Below are positions 1 through 11,498 of a stretch of DNA of 64,000 nt, piece by piece; the stretch's first letter is position 1, and the number at the start of each line of letters is the position of its first letter. Source of the DNA: Nannocystis pusilla (GTDB taxonomy: Bacteria; Myxococcota_A; Polyangia; Nannocystales; Nannocystaceae); contig NZ_JAIRAU010000035.1 in the NCBI RefSeq assembly GCF_020073745.1, positions 124,001-188,000 of the forward strand. The letters are read 5' to 3'. The position numbers were made by a program, and so were the translations under genes. The notes under the pieces are model-generated. The model did not search any database and was not told where the DNA came from. It saw nothing but the letters and a program-made list of their open reading frames with translations.

Positions 1-673
1 GCACGTAGTCGAGGCGCCAGCCGACGTTGCGCTCGCGGCAGCCGCCGCGCTGGCACCACCACGAATAGTGGCCCGGCCCCGGCTCGAAGCGGCGGAAGGT
101 GTCGTGATAGCCGCGCTTCAGCCAGCGGTCGAGCTCGGCCCGCTCCTCCGGCAGGAACCCGCTGGTGCCCTGGTTGTCGCGCGGGCGCGCCAGGTCGATC
201 TCGCGGTGCGCCGTGTTGAAGTCGCCCATCACCAGCACCCGCAGCCCCTCGCCGCGCAGCGCGTCGAGCCGCTTGCGCAGCGCGCGGTAGAACGACAGCT
301 TGTACGGCACGCGGTCGTTGCTGCGGTCCTGCCCGTTGCCGTTGGGGAAGTAGACGTTGGCCACCACCAGCCGGCCGAAGCGCGCCAGCTGCAAGCGGCC
401 CTCGACGTCGAACTTGGGCCCGAGCGCGGTGTCGACGCTGTCGGGCGCGAGCTTGCTGAACAGCGCGACCCCGCTGTAGCCCGGCCGCCTGGCCGGAGAG
501 ACATGCGCGAACGGCCAGCCTTCGGGCCGGGCCAGCTCGCCGAGCTGCTCGGCGCTGGCGCGGACCTCTTGCAGGCCGACGATGGACGGGCCGCTGGCGA
601 GCCAGGGCTGCAGGGCTTGCTTGCGGGCGACGGCGCGCAGGCCGTTGACGTTCCAGGAGGCGATCGTCAGCAC
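1..673 (-). CDS. xth: Exodeoxyribonuclease III, C-terminus cut by window edge
   Basis: Mg-dependent 3'-5' exonuclease and AP endonuclease of base-excision repair (ExoIII/APE1 family). The minus-strand translation gives the family blocks in order: ASWNVNGLRA near the start, GLQEVRA with the catalytic Glu, PGYSGVALFS, ANVYFPNGNGQDRSNDR, GDFNTAH with the catalytic Asp/Asn pair, and WWCQRGGCRERNVGWRLDY at the left edge. In the family this last block is followed by the short tail carrying the final Asp-His, so only a few tens of residues are missing. The likely start is a GTG at 671-673, just before LTIASWN; no convincing ribosome-binding site was seen, so the start is uncertain. It lies 8 bp downstream of the permease gene on the same strand and is probably co-transcribed with it. 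Confidence 0.9.
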   Translation of the reverse strand, partial: MLTIASWNVNGLRAVARKQALQPWLASGPSIVGLQEVRASAEQLGELARPEGWPFAHVSPARRPGYSGVALFSKLAPDSVDTALGPKFDVEGRLQLARFGRLVVANVYFPNGNGQDRSNDRVPYKLSFYRALRKRLDALRGEGLRVLVMGDFNTAHREIDLARPRDNQGTSGFLPEERAELDRWLKRGYHDTFRRFEPGPGHYSWWCQRGGCRERNVGWRLDYV

Positions 674-681
674 GGGAGGTC

Positions 682-2244
682 TCAGTGGGCGGGGCCGTCG
701 CTGCGGGTCGTGACGAGCGGGGCGACCAGGAACACGAGGCTCATGAGCGCGTAGCCCTGCACGAACGGCCAGGCGGGCGACAAGGATAGTACGGTGTCGG
801 CCGGGGTCCACACGTACGAGTGCATGAAACCCAGCGCCGACAGCGCGGCGCCGGCGAAGCACCACGCCGCGGCCTGGCGCAGCTTGCGTTCGATGACCGC
901 GACCGTGGCCGCGGCCAGGAACATCGACGTGAAGATGAAGCCCTGCTCGAGCGCGAAGGCCCCGTCGATCCACACGTCGGCGCGCTGGAAGACCGGCACC
1001 AGCGCGGGTGACATGGCGCTCGTCGTGCCGTCGACGCCGCCGGCGCGCAGGCCCGCCTTCGCCATCATCGCGCCCCAGGCGCCGACGCCCGGCAAGATCC
1101 CGATCACCACCGCCGGCGCGTGGTGCCGCGGCGTGACCTCGAACGCCTGCGCGGTGATGACGATGCCGATCCACAGGATGATCGCCATGCCGGCCTCGAT
1201 CGGCACCGCCCAGGCGATATACGTCAGCGTGCCGGTGAGGCACACGAGCGTGGCGAACACGCCGTTGAGGATCGAGTAGCCCGCGCGCGCCCCCATGGCC
1301 TTCCACCCGGGGTGGCCGATGTAGATCGCGGTCGGGAAGCACGAGCCGAACAGCGCCGCGGCGAGCGTGCCGAGGCCGTTCATCGCCAGCGACGGGGTGG
1401 TCGGGAACGGGTCGCCCGCGGCCTCGGCGGCCTCGATGTTCTGCAGCGAGCCGACCACGTTGAACACGCCCATCGGCACGATCACCGCCAGGTAGGCCCA
1501 CAGCATGTCGCCGGTCAGCGCCTCGATCAGCGGGCCCAACACCGGCAGCGGGACCTGCAGCCCGTGGCCGTGCGCCGGCGCCTCGCCGACCGGCGCGATG
1601 CCGGTCAGCCACGCGATGACCGTGCCGAGCACGACGGCGACGAGGCCGCCGGGCACCCCGCCCTTGAACTTGAGGCGGCCGAAGTACACCAGCAGCAGCA
1701 CGGCGAGCGTGACGAGGCCGACCACCGGGCGGGCGAAGCTGCGGTAGAGGAACCCGAGGCTGATAAACCCGAGCGCCACGCCCGACAGCGTCGACAGCAG
1801 CGCCGCCCGCGGCGTGGCCTTGCGCAGCCGCTCGGCGACGAAGGCGCCGGACAGCTCGATGAGGCCCGAGCCGAAGCAGGCCACGAGCCCGGCCTGCCAC
1901 GCGATCGTCGTCGGGTCGGCCGCCCCGGCGGCGGTCGCCGCCAGCTTCGCCGGCAGCATGACCAAAAAGACATGTGCGAACACGGACACCGTGTTGATGC
2001 CGTAGGGCAGCGCGCAGATGTCGGAGCGGCCGAGCGCCTGGCCGAGCCGCCGCGCCTGCCAGGCGTAGTAGAGGTTGCCCACCAGCAGCGAGACCGCGGC
2101 GCCGGGCAGCACCTGTCCGTAGAGCAACGCGTCGGAGAAGCCGAGCACGTGGCGACACAGCGCGTCGATGAGCAGGAGCTGCACGAGGTTGTCGACCGCG
2201 AGGCCGAAGAACCCGTCGATGTCGCCGCGTTGGAACCAGCGCAT
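682..2244 (-). CDS. NCS2-type (xanthine/uracil/AzgA-like) permease
   Basis: Inner-membrane nucleobase transporter-like protein of 520 residues, hydrophobic throughout with about 12-14 predicted membrane segments. The N-terminal RGDIDGFFGLAVDNLVQLLL, the segment LPYGINTVSVFA, and the central SLQNIEAAEAAGDPFPT followed by NGLGTLAAALFGSCFPTAIYIGHPG resemble the substrate-binding and half-helix regions of the NCS2/AzgA transporters. The substrate cannot be assigned from sequence alone; purine or pyrimidine is the family expectation. The ATG at 2244 opens the conserved N-terminus. It is followed 8 bp later by the exonuclease III gene, consistent with a small operon for nucleobase uptake and DNA repair, though that link may be only positional. 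Confidence 0.85.
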   Translation of the reverse strand: MRWFQRGDIDGFFGLAVDNLVQLLLIDALCRHVLGFSDALLYGQVLPGAAVSLLVGNLYYAWQARRLGQALGRSDICALPYGINTVSVFAHVFLVMLPAKLAATAAGAADPTTIAWQAGLVACFGSGLIELSGAFVAERLRKATPRAALLSTLSGVALGFISLGFLYRSFARPVVGLVTLAVLLLVYFGRLKFKGGVPGGLVAVVLGTVIAWLTGIAPVGEAPAHGHGLQVPLPVLGPLIEALTGDMLWAYLAVIVPMGVFNVVGSLQNIEAAEAAGDPFPTTPSLAMNGLGTLAAALFGSCFPTAIYIGHPGWKAMGARAGYSILNGVFATLVCLTGTLTYIAWAVPIEAGMAIILWIGIVITAQAFEVTPRHHAPAVVIGILPGVGAWGAMMAKAGLRAGGVDGTTSAMSPALVPVFQRADVWIDGAFALEQGFIFTSMFLAAATVAVIERKLRQAAAWCFAGAALSALGFMHSYVWTPADTVLSLSPAWPFVQGYALMSLVFLVAPLVTTRSDGPAH

Positions 2245-2312
2245 GCCGCCCGATGTACCAAACCGCGCCCCGCTGGACCAGGACCCTGGGCCCGTGCTAC
2301 GGAGACGAAGAC

Positions 2313-3224
2313 ATGCTGATCCGCGAGCGCCTGGCCCACAAACGGCCTGTGTTCAGCTTCGAGTTCTTCCCGCCCAAGACCGAGAAAGGCGAGGCCGTGC
2401 TGTGGCGCAGCCTCGAACAGCTCGCGCCGCTGTCGCCCGACTTCGTGTCCGTCACCTACGGGGCCGGCGGCAGCACCCGCACCCGCACCCTCGACATCGT
2501 CGCCCGCATCAAGCGCGAGCTCGGCATCGAGCCGATGGCCCACCTGACCTGCGTCGGCGCCACCCGCGACGACCTCGCCCGCACCCTCGACCAGCTCGGT
2601 GACCGCGAGATCTGCAACATCCTCGCCCTGCGCGGCGACCCGCCCAAGGGCGAGGCCGCCTTCGTCGCCGCCGAGGGCGGCCTCCGCCACGCCAGCGAGC
2701 TCGTCGCCTTCATCCGCGAGCGCGGCCCGTTCTGCATCGGCGCCGCCTGCTACCCCGAGACCCACCCCGAGGCCGACGACAGCGCCACCGATCTCAAGTG
2801 GCTCAAGCACAAGGTCGACGCCGGCGTCGACTTCCTCATCAGCCAGCTGTTCTTCGACAACGCCGCCTTCCACGACTTCTCCCGCCGCGCGGTCGAAGCC
2901 GGCATCACCGTGCCCATCCTCGCCGGGGTGATGCCGGTGACCAACTTCGAGCAGATCCAGCGCTTCACGCAGCTGTGCGGCGCGACCATCCCGGCCGCCC
3001 TGCACCAGCGCCTGCAGGGCACCGAGGGCGACCCGCAAGAGGTGTTCTGGACCGGCGTCTCGTACGCCGCGCACCAGTGCCGCGCGCTGCTCACCCCGCC
3101 CGTCGGCGACCCGTTCGCCACCCCGCGTCCTGCCGTCCCGGGCATCCACTTCTACACGCTCAACAAGTCGCCGGCGACCCGCGCGATCTTCGAGATCTTG
3201 CGGCTCGCCCACGTGGCGGTGTGA
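2313..3224 (+). CDS. metF: Methylenetetrahydrofolate reductase
   Basis: Flavoenzyme that reduces 5,10-methylene-THF to 5-methyl-THF for methionine synthesis. The 303-residue product matches the usual bacterial MetF length. Visible family blocks are FSFEFFPPKTEKGE, FVSVTYGAGGSTR, HLTCVGATRDDL, NILALRGDPPKGE, CYPETHPEA, LKHKVDAGVDFLISQLFFD, GVMPVTNFEQIQRF and HFYTLNKSPATRAI. The start at 2313 (MLIRERLAHK) is preferred because it follows a GGAG at 2301 and matches the family N-terminus; an in-frame start 60 bp earlier would add an unconserved tail. It runs divergently from the permease and is followed 2 bp later by the metzincin gene. Confidence 0.96.
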   Translation: MLIRERLAHKRPVFSFEFFPPKTEKGEAVLWRSLEQLAPLSPDFVSVTYGAGGSTRTRTLDIVARIKRELGIEPMAHLTCVGATRDDLARTLDQLGDREICNILALRGDPPKGEAAFVAAEGGLRHASELVAFIRERGPFCIGAACYPETHPEADDSATDLKWLKHKVDAGVDFLISQLFFDNAAFHDFSRRAVEAGITVPILAGVMPVTNFEQIQRFTQLCGATIPAALHQRLQGTEGDPQEVFWTGVSYAAHQCRALLTPPVGDPFATPRPAVPGIHFYTLNKSPATRAIFEILRLAHVAV

Positions 3225-3226
3225 CG

Positions 3227-3922
3227 ATGCTGGTCGCGGCGCTCGTGGCAGCTCTGGCGGGTGGTTCGAGTGGTTCGGCCGCCGCGCCCGCGAGCCCCGA
3301 CCTGTCCGCCTACGTGCAGCAGACCCCCCGCTGCGCCGCCGCGGTCACGCGCTGCTTCGGCGTGCACCTGCACCTCGTCGTCGACGGCGGCGCGGCCATC
3401 CAGACGGTCGAGTGGGTCACCTCGCAGGTCGCCGAGGCCAACGCCCGCTTCGCCACCATCGACGTCAATTTCGAAATCGTCGCCGCCGACGCGCTGCCGG
3501 CCGCCGACCGCGAGATCGACGACCGCGCCGAGCGCGACGCCCTCGGCGACCCGCACTTCAGCCGGGGCGTCGCGCACGTGTTCGTCGTCGGTCGCCTCGC
3601 CGACGTCGACATCGCAGGCGGCGAGATCCGCGGCGTCCACTGGCGCTTCCGCAAGGACCGCTCGCGCCGGTGGGTCATTCTCTCGAAGATCGCCGGCGCC
3701 CTCACCCTCGCCCACGAGCTCGGCCACTTCTTCGGCCTGCCCCACTCCGACTACGACGAGAGCGTGATGAACAAGGCCCCGCGCGCGGCCTGGCTCACCG
3801 GTGAGCTCAGCTTCGCCGAGCCCGAGTTCGCCCGCATGCGCCGCCACCGCGACCGCATGGTGCGCGAGGGCATGCTGGCCGACAGGACAGGTCCCGAGGG
3901 ACAGCCAGCGAAGCTCCGCTGA
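3227..3922 (+). CDS. Secreted metzincin-type zinc metalloprotease
   Basis: A 231-residue protein with a short hydrophobic N-terminus (MLVAALVAALAGGSSG), probably a signal peptide. The motif HELGHFFGLPH at residues 163-173 is the HExxHxxGxxH zinc site of metzincins, and SVMNKAP shortly after supplies a Met-turn. The fold is minimal, with no recognisable accessory domain. It starts 2 bp after the metF stop, so the two are probably translated from one message although no metabolic link is apparent. Its C-terminal codons include one copy of the 14-bp repeat at 3887 (residues near RTGPEGQP), so the last 10-15 residues may be a repeat-derived extension. Its natural substrate is unknown. Confidence 0.8.
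   Translation: MLVAALVAALAGGSSGSAAAPASPDLSAYVQQTPRCAAAVTRCFGVHLHLVVDGGAAIQTVEWVTSQVAEANARFATIDVNFEIVAADALPAADREIDDRAERDALGDPHFSRGVAHVFVVGRLADVDIAGGEIRGVHWRFRKDRSRRWVILSKIAGALTLAHELGHFFGLPHSDYDESVMNKAPRAAWLTGELSFAEPEFARMRRHRDRMVREGMLADRTGPEGQPAKLR
3885..3905. repeat. 14-bp repeat unit in the 3' end of the metzincin gene
   Basis: CAGGTCCCGAGGGA at 3887-3900 followed by CAG at 3901, one unit of the CATGTCCNNNNGGA family, inside the last codons of the metzincin gene and just before a 23-bp convergent gap. Confidence 0.6.
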
Positions 3923-3945
3923 CCTGGTCCTCAGGACACCTCGCC

Positions 3946-5052
3946 TCAGAGCGACCAGGGCAGCGCGGGTCGCTCGACCAGCGGCATGAGGTCGGCGGCG
4001 CAGTAGCCGACGTCCTCGAGGCATTGCGGGGGCTCGAGGCCGAAGCCGCCGAAGTACTCGATGCAGGTCGAGCCCTCCGGGCACAGCGGGTCGTCGAGGA
4101 TGCACAGCGGCGTGCAGCAGAACTCCGCGCCCTCGGGGCAGCCGCCCGGCACGAGTTCCGCGGCCTCGCACGAGTAGCCGGGGTCGCAGTCGTTGGCGAA
4201 CTTGCACTCGTCGCGGAACACGCCGGTCTCGCCGGAGACGTCCATCTTGCAGTAGAAGTCCGCGAACCATTCGTCCTTGATGCACACCTCGCCGGCCTCG
4301 CACGAGCCGAGGTCCAGCGGGTCGCACAGGCGCTCGCACATCGGCAGGACGCCGGAGTTGTAGGTAACGCAGCGCTGGTTCTCGGGGCAGGTCGGGTTCG
4401 CCTCGCTGCAACCGCACAGCTCCCTGCAGAAAAAGGCGCCCTTCACGGCATCGTACTGGCAGATCGACCCGGCCTCGCAGTTGTCGGAGATATCGTCGGG
4501 CCAGCACCCCTCGCCAACCTTCGACGGGTACTCCGCCACCGGCACGCAGCCGCGCGAGCTCCAATTCTGGCCGAGCGCGGTGCACTTCTGGCCTTCGGGA
4601 CAGTCCTGGCCGTAGATGTCGCAGTCCTCCTCGGCCACCGGCGTGTTCGCCTGCTTCACCCAGCCGGCCGGCGGACGCAGCGGGATCGGCGAGTGCGGGA
4701 CCTGGCCGCTGCGCTCGACCAGCAGGTCGCACGCGACGTTGTCGTCGGCGAGGTGACACTCCTCGACCGGCGGCTCGTCGCTCGTGTCGGTCGCGCTCGG
4801 CTCCCCGCTCGGGTCGACCGTGGTCGGATCGCCGCCGGTCTCCGTCGTGCCGGTGCCGCTCGTCGGATCGGTCGACGTCGGCGTCCCCGTCGCGCCGCTC
4901 GTGTCCGTCGACGACGCCGTCTCCTCGCTCGGACTCACCTCGGTGGGCGACGTATCGCCGGGCTCGACCGTCGGGCAGCCGAACAACACCAGGCTCATCG
5001 CCCCGCCGAGCAACCGCCGGCCGAGCGCGACGGAGCGTGTTCGCGGACACAC
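3946..5052 (-). CDS. Cys-rich lipoprotein with Ser/Thr/Gly linker
   Basis: An exported lipoprotein: a basic n-region (RTRSVALGRR), a hydrophobic segment and the lipobox LVLFGC. A linker of about 70 residues rich in Ser, Thr, Gly and Asp follows, then about 250 residues with many Cys in CxxxxxC spacings (CPEGQKC, CPENQRC, CEAGEVC, CDPGYSC, CPEGSTC), resembling small disulfide-knotted repeats. The function is unknown; this layout is typical of Nannocystis-type surface lipoproteins. The start is uncertain. I chose GTG at 5052, which gives a 25-residue signal, because 5060-5095 is AT-rich and looks like promoter; an open start at 5127 would add 25 residues. Confidence 0.75.
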   Translation of the reverse strand: MCPRTRSVALGRRLLGGAMSLVLFGCPTVEPGDTSPTEVSPSEETASSTDTSGATGTPTSTDPTSGTGTTETGGDPTTVDPSGEPSATDTSDEPPVEECHLADDNVACDLLVERSGQVPHSPIPLRPPAGWVKQANTPVAEEDCDIYGQDCPEGQKCTALGQNWSSRGCVPVAEYPSKVGEGCWPDDISDNCEAGSICQYDAVKGAFFCRELCGCSEANPTCPENQRCVTYNSGVLPMCERLCDPLDLGSCEAGEVCIKDEWFADFYCKMDVSGETGVFRDECKFANDCDPGYSCEAAELVPGGCPEGAEFCCTPLCILDDPLCPEGSTCIEYFGGFGLEPPQCLEDVGYCAADLMPLVERPALPWSL

Positions 5053-5324
5053 AGACCCATGAATGTGTTTATTAGTTCCAATCATCGCCAGGCTCGTCTC
5101 GCTGAAATGTCGTGACATCCGCACCACGACGGCTCGCGCACGCCGCCGCGGATGCCCCCCTCCGGACCGGTCCTCGCGCGCGGCGACATCGCTGCCGCGC
5201 CCGCACCGCGGCCGGATCTCATCGGGGTCAGTGACCGCTTGCCGCCGACCAATTGCGGCGGGCCGCCATTTTCTCGCCGGCGCTCGCCGTCAGGGCGCCA
5301 CCGACCGGCGACACGCGCGCCGCC

Positions 5325-6473
5325 TCAGCCGACCAGCGCCGCTTTCGCCGCCTCGACGCACTCGTCGGGGTGCGTGTCGGCGAAGCGGTCGCGGATCGCC
5401 AGCACCTCGTCGATGTGCGTCAAGAACACCTCGGTGAGGTGCGGGTCGAAGTGCGAGCCCGCGTTCTTGCGCATCAGGTCGAGGGCGGCCTCGAGCGGCC
5501 AGGCCGGCTTGTACGGGCGCGCGCTGGTCAGCGCGTCGAACACGTCGGCGATCGCCGCGATCCGCCCGGCCAGCGGGATGTCCTCGCCGCGCAGCCCGCG
5601 GGGGTACCCGTTGCCGTCCCACTTCTCGTGGTGCGTGTGGGCGATCGTCGCCGCCAGCTCGAGCGGCTCCGCCGTCGAGCCGTGGAGGATCCGGTACCCG
5701 ATCTCCGCGTGCGTCTTCATGATCGTGAACTCCTCCGGCGTCAGCCGCCCGGGCTTGAGGAGGATCCGATCGGGGATCCCCAGCTTGCCGACGTCGTGCA
5801 TCGGGCTGGCGATCCGCAGCAGCTCACATGTACTCGGGGACAGGCCGATCTTGCTGCCGATCAAATGGCAGTACCAGCTCATGCGCTGCAGGTGCTGGCC
5901 GGTCTCGTCGTCGCGGAACTCGGCCGCGCGCGACAGGCGGTAGATCGTCTCCTCGTGCGAGGCCCGCAGCTCGTTCTGCACGCGCGTGAGCTCGGCGACC
6001 GCCGCCGCCAGTTCGGTCGTGCGGGCGTCGATCGCCTTCGCCAGCGCGCCCTTCTGCTGCTCGAGGTTGTCGTAGTAGAGCTTGACGCGCACGCTGTTGC
6101 GGATGCGGGCCATCAGCTCGACCTCGTCGAACGGTTTGCTCAGGAAGTCGTCGGCGCCGGCCTCCATGCCGCGGCGGCGCAGCTCGCGGTCGTTGACCGC
6201 GGTGATGAACACGATGGGGGTGTGTACCCCGCGTGGGTGCGAGCGGATCTGCCGACACACATCGAGGCCGCTCATGCCCGGCAGTCGCATGTCGAGGAGC
6301 ACCGTATCGGCGCCTCGGGTGAACACCTCCTGCAGCGCTTGCTCTCCCGAGCTCGCCAGGGCCACCTCGTAGCCCTCGAGGCGCAGCAACTTCTCGAGCA
6401 GGCGGCGCATCGTCGCCTCGTCGTCGACGACGAGGATCCGGCCGCCACTGGCCCGCGGAGCGCCGCTGTCCAT
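5325..6473 (-). CDS. Response regulator with HD-GYP phosphodiesterase domain
   Basis: Cytoplasmic two-component output protein of 382 residues. Residues about 11-127 form a receiver domain (ILVVDDEATMRRLL, phosphoacceptor Asp61 in LLDMRLPG, conserved Lys in SKPFDE). A coiled segment follows, then an HD-GYP domain from about 185. The metal-binding HD is in SPMHDVGKLGIPD, and the GYP-equivalent is HHEKWDGNGYPRGLRGEDIP. HD-GYP domains hydrolyse cyclic di-GMP, and the motifs here are intact, so activity is likely. No cognate histidine kinase is adjacent. The ATG at 6473 lies close to the divergent phosphatase gene at 6546, leaving a 72-bp shared promoter region. Confidence 0.92.
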   Translation of the reverse strand: MDSGAPRASGGRILVVDDEATMRRLLEKLLRLEGYEVALASSGEQALQEVFTRGADTVLLDMRLPGMSGLDVCRQIRSHPRGVHTPIVFITAVNDRELRRRGMEAGADDFLSKPFDEVELMARIRNSVRVKLYYDNLEQQKGALAKAIDARTTELAAAVAELTRVQNELRASHEETIYRLSRAAEFRDDETGQHLQRMSWYCHLIGSKIGLSPSTCELLRIASPMHDVGKLGIPDRILLKPGRLTPEEFTIMKTHAEIGYRILHGSTAEPLELAATIAHTHHEKWDGNGYPRGLRGEDIPLAGRIAAIADVFDALTSARPYKPAWPLEAALDLMRKNAGSHFDPHLTEVFLTHIDEVLAIRDRFADTHPDECVEAAKAALVG

Positions 6474-6545
6474 GGTCCGACGTTACCGCGGATCGTCGCG
6501 CCCGCGGGGCCCGCGGATCCGCGCCTCGTGCTACCCTCCCCGGCC

Positions 6546-7580
6546 ATGCGTGAGGACTCGCGGCGAGCGATGCGTACCGCCCTGTGCGGCACACTCCTGG
6601 CGTTGGCGGCATGCGACTCGGCGCGCCGCCCTCCGACTGCGCAACAGGCCGCACGCCCGGCGGCGGCGAGCGCGGAGACCTCGGCCCAGCCCGCGACTCC
6701 GCCGCCCGCTGCAGCTCGAGCCACGCCGGCGCCGACGACCACGCGCCTGCCCGCGCCGCCGCGCCTCGTCGCGCTCGGCGACCTCCACGGCGACTTCGAG
6801 GCCACCCGCCAGGCCCTGCGGCTCGCCGGGGCCATCGACCCCCAAGACCGCTGGATCGGCAAGGATCTGGTGGTCGTGCAGACCGGCGACCAGCTCGACC
6901 GCGGCGACGGCGAGCGCAAGATCCTCGAGCTGCTCGAGCGCCTGCAGACCGAGGCGCGAGCGGCCGGCGGCGCGCTGCACGTGCTGAACGGCAATCACGA
7001 GCTGATGAACGCCGCCGGCGATCTGCGCTACGTGACCGCGGGTGGCTTCCTCGACTTCGCCGACGTACCCGGCGTCGACCTCGCCGACCCGCGCGCCGCC
7101 CGCCTGCCCGAGCCGATGCGCGCCCGCTGGCTCGCCTTCGCGCCGGGTGGCCCGTGGGCGCGCAAGCTGGCCGAGCATCCCGTCGTCCTCGTCGTCGGCG
7201 AAACGGTGTTCACGCACGGAGGCTTGCTGCCGCAGCACGTGCGTCGCGGCCTCGACACGATCAACGACGAGGTCCAGCGCTGGCTCCGCGGCGACGGAGA
7301 GATCTCCCCCGAGATCCTGCAAGACGACGACAGCCCGGTATGGGTGCGCCGCTACTGCCTCGAGCCCAAGCCGGCCGACTGCGACGTCCTGCGCGAGACG
7401 CTCGCCGCGGTCCCGGCCAAGCGACTGGTCGTCGGTCACACCGTGCACAAGGAAGGCGTGATGTCGGCCTGCGACGGCGCGGTGTGGTGCATCGACGTCG
7501 GCATGGCCGCGTACTACGGCGGTCACCCCGAGGCGCTCGAGATCGTCGGCGACAAGGTCACGGTGTTGCGCGAGCCGTGA
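6546..7580 (+). CDS. PPP-type metallophosphoesterase lipoprotein (Shewanella-like phosphatase)
   Basis: A lipoprotein of 344 residues: signal MRTALCGTLLALAAC with the lipid Cys near residue 23, then an Ala/Pro/Thr-rich linker to about residue 70. The catalytic domain carries the calcineurin-like motifs in order: GDLHGDF, GDQLDRG, NGNHE, FTHGG and VVGHTVHKEG. These bind two metals and define the PPP phosphatase superfamily; the overall layout fits the Shewanella-like phosphatases found in many proteobacteria. It would act at the envelope on phosphoprotein or another phosphoester, substrate unknown. Its presence beside eukaryote-like kinases is suggestive but not proof of a partnership. The ATG at 6546 is chosen because it starts the signal peptide. 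Confidence 0.85.
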   Translation: MREDSRRAMRTALCGTLLALAACDSARRPPTAQQAARPAAASAETSAQPATPPPAAARATPAPTTTRLPAPPRLVALGDLHGDFEATRQALRLAGAIDPQDRWIGKDLVVVQTGDQLDRGDGERKILELLERLQTEARAAGGALHVLNGNHELMNAAGDLRYVTAGGFLDFADVPGVDLADPRAARLPEPMRARWLAFAPGGPWARKLAEHPVVLVVGETVFTHGGLLPQHVRRGLDTINDEVQRWLRGDGEISPEILQDDDSPVWVRRYCLEPKPADCDVLRETLAAVPAKRLVVGHTVHKEGVMSACDGAVWCIDVGMAAYYGGHPEALEIVGDKVTVLREP

Positions 7581-7713
7581 TGTGAGGGCCTGACGCAGTG
7601 AGGGCTCGCACTCCGAGCGCCCGCACGCGTGCCCCGGTGCCACACTGAAGGGGCCAGCGACGAGCAAGAGCCGCCCGAGTGCGCGCCTTTTTCGTGCGGT
7701 GGAAGGTGTCCTT

Positions 7714-8898
7714 ATGTTCCTGTTTCGCGAGGCCGCGATGGCCGACGAAGACGCGATCTTCGAGCTCGCGCGCCACCTCAACAGCCTCAACCTGCCGCCC
7801 GAGCGGCCGTACATCCACGAGCTGCTGCAGCGCTCGCTGGCGTCGTTCCGCGGCAGCCCCGACTTCGACCCGACGCGTCGCTTCCTGTTCGTCCTCGAGG
7901 GCCCCGACGGCCAGGTCGTCGGCACCTCGATGATCCACGCGCAGCACGGCGACACCGACGAGCCGCACGTGTTCTTCCGCGTCATCCAGGAGGAGCGCTA
8001 CGCCGACCTCCGCGTGACCCCGAACTCCGAGGTGCACGACGTGCACATGACGCACACGATGCTGTACCTCGGCCAGACCTACGACGGCCCGACCGAGCTC
8101 GGCGGCCTCGTGCTGCGCCCCGAGCTGCGCCACCACCCCGAGAAGCTCGGCCGCCTGCTGTCGCTCGCGCGCTTCGTCTTCATCTCGAGCCACCGCGGGT
8201 GGTTCCGCGACCGCCTGCTCGCCGAGCTGCTGCCGCCCCTGGTCCAGGGGCCAGGTGGAACCACGCGCTCGCCGCTGTGGGACGCCCTCGGCCACAAGTT
8301 CACCGGCCTGTCCTATCACGAGGCCGACCGCCTGAGCCGCTTCAACAAGGAGTTCATCTGGCGGCTGTTCCCGACCATGCCGATCCACGCCTGCCTGCTG
8401 CCCGAGGGCGTGCAGGACATCATCGGCCAGGTCGGCCCCAACACCGTCGGCGCCAAGCGGCTGCTCGAGAGCATCGGCTTCCAGTACAGCGGCCGCGTCG
8501 ACCCGTTCGACGGCGGCCCGCACTACGAGGCCGACACCGACCAGGTGACGATCGTCCGCGACACGCAGGCCTACGCGCCGGTCGTCGGCGAGCCCGACCC
8601 CTCCGCGCAGCCCGGCATCGTCGCCGTCGTCCAGCACCGCTCGCCCCGCTTCCGCGCCGTCTGGACCCCCGCCCAGGCCGTGTTCGCCGGCGACACCCCG
8701 CCGGGCAGCCCGCCCACCCAGGTGCTCGTCCGCCGCGAAGCCCTCGAGCAGCTCGGCCTGCTCCGCCCCGGCCAGGACGCCCCGAGCCCCGACGCCCGCG
8801 TGCTCGTGGCCCTGCGCCCGCAACGCCGCTACTCCGACCGCGTCGCCAGCGTCCCCCCCGGCGCCCGCTCGCCCACCGGCACGCTGCGCCTCAGCTGA
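7714..8898 (+). CDS. AstA/AruF-like arginine N-succinyltransferase family protein
   Basis: Acyl-CoA transferase of the AstA fold, 394 residues. The N-terminus FREAAMADEDAIFELARHL, the block FLFVLEGPDGQVVGTSMIHA, and the region TELGGLVLRPELRHHPEKLGRLLSLARF match the arginine N-succinyltransferase family, which opens the AST arginine-degradation route. The C-terminal third (after about 300) is Pro-rich and less conserved. The start at 7714 is supported by GGAAGG at 7701-7706 with 7-bp spacing. The other ast genes (astB, astC, astD, astE) are not nearby, so arginine catabolism is unproven; a different amine acceptor is possible. Confidence 0.78.
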   Translation: MFLFREAAMADEDAIFELARHLNSLNLPPERPYIHELLQRSLASFRGSPDFDPTRRFLFVLEGPDGQVVGTSMIHAQHGDTDEPHVFFRVIQEERYADLRVTPNSEVHDVHMTHTMLYLGQTYDGPTELGGLVLRPELRHHPEKLGRLLSLARFVFISSHRGWFRDRLLAELLPPLVQGPGGTTRSPLWDALGHKFTGLSYHEADRLSRFNKEFIWRLFPTMPIHACLLPEGVQDIIGQVGPNTVGAKRLLESIGFQYSGRVDPFDGGPHYEADTDQVTIVRDTQAYAPVVGEPDPSAQPGIVAVVQHRSPRFRAVWTPAQAVFAGDTPPGSPPTQVLVRREALEQLGLLRPGQDAPSPDARVLVALRPQRRYSDRVASVPPGARSPTGTLRLS

Positions 8899-8948
8899 TG
8901 CGGCCCCCGCGGTGAATCACGACCGCGCGAGGTCGCAGTCGGCCGCCG

Positions 8949-8993
8949 AGCTGTCCTTTCGGACACATTTACCGCATGCCCCGAGAGACAGCT
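8949..8993. repeat. 14-bp repeat array in a convergent gap
   Basis: Units at 8950 (GCTGTCCTTTCGGA), 8964 (starting CACATTTACC) and 8975 (CATGCCCCGAGAGA, followed by CAG at 8989). The spacing is 14 bp except for one 11-bp step. It lies between the AstA-like gene (+) and the kinase gene (-). Confidence 0.75.
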
Positions 8994-9015
8994 CACCGAA
9001 CCGCGCCGCCGGCCG

Positions 9016-11487
<2,472 letters not shown>

Positions 11488-11498
11488 CTCGACTCAGT

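Noticed and set aside
1605..3212. Long minus-strand frames over metF
   Set aside because: metF on the plus strand is complete and conserved; the opposite frames have no motif or ribosome-binding site.
7699..7730. 14-bp repeat unit at the AstA-like start (GGTGTCCTTATGTTCC)
   Set aside because: Only one partial match with no second phase-matched unit. It is better explained as the ribosome-binding site plus start codon.
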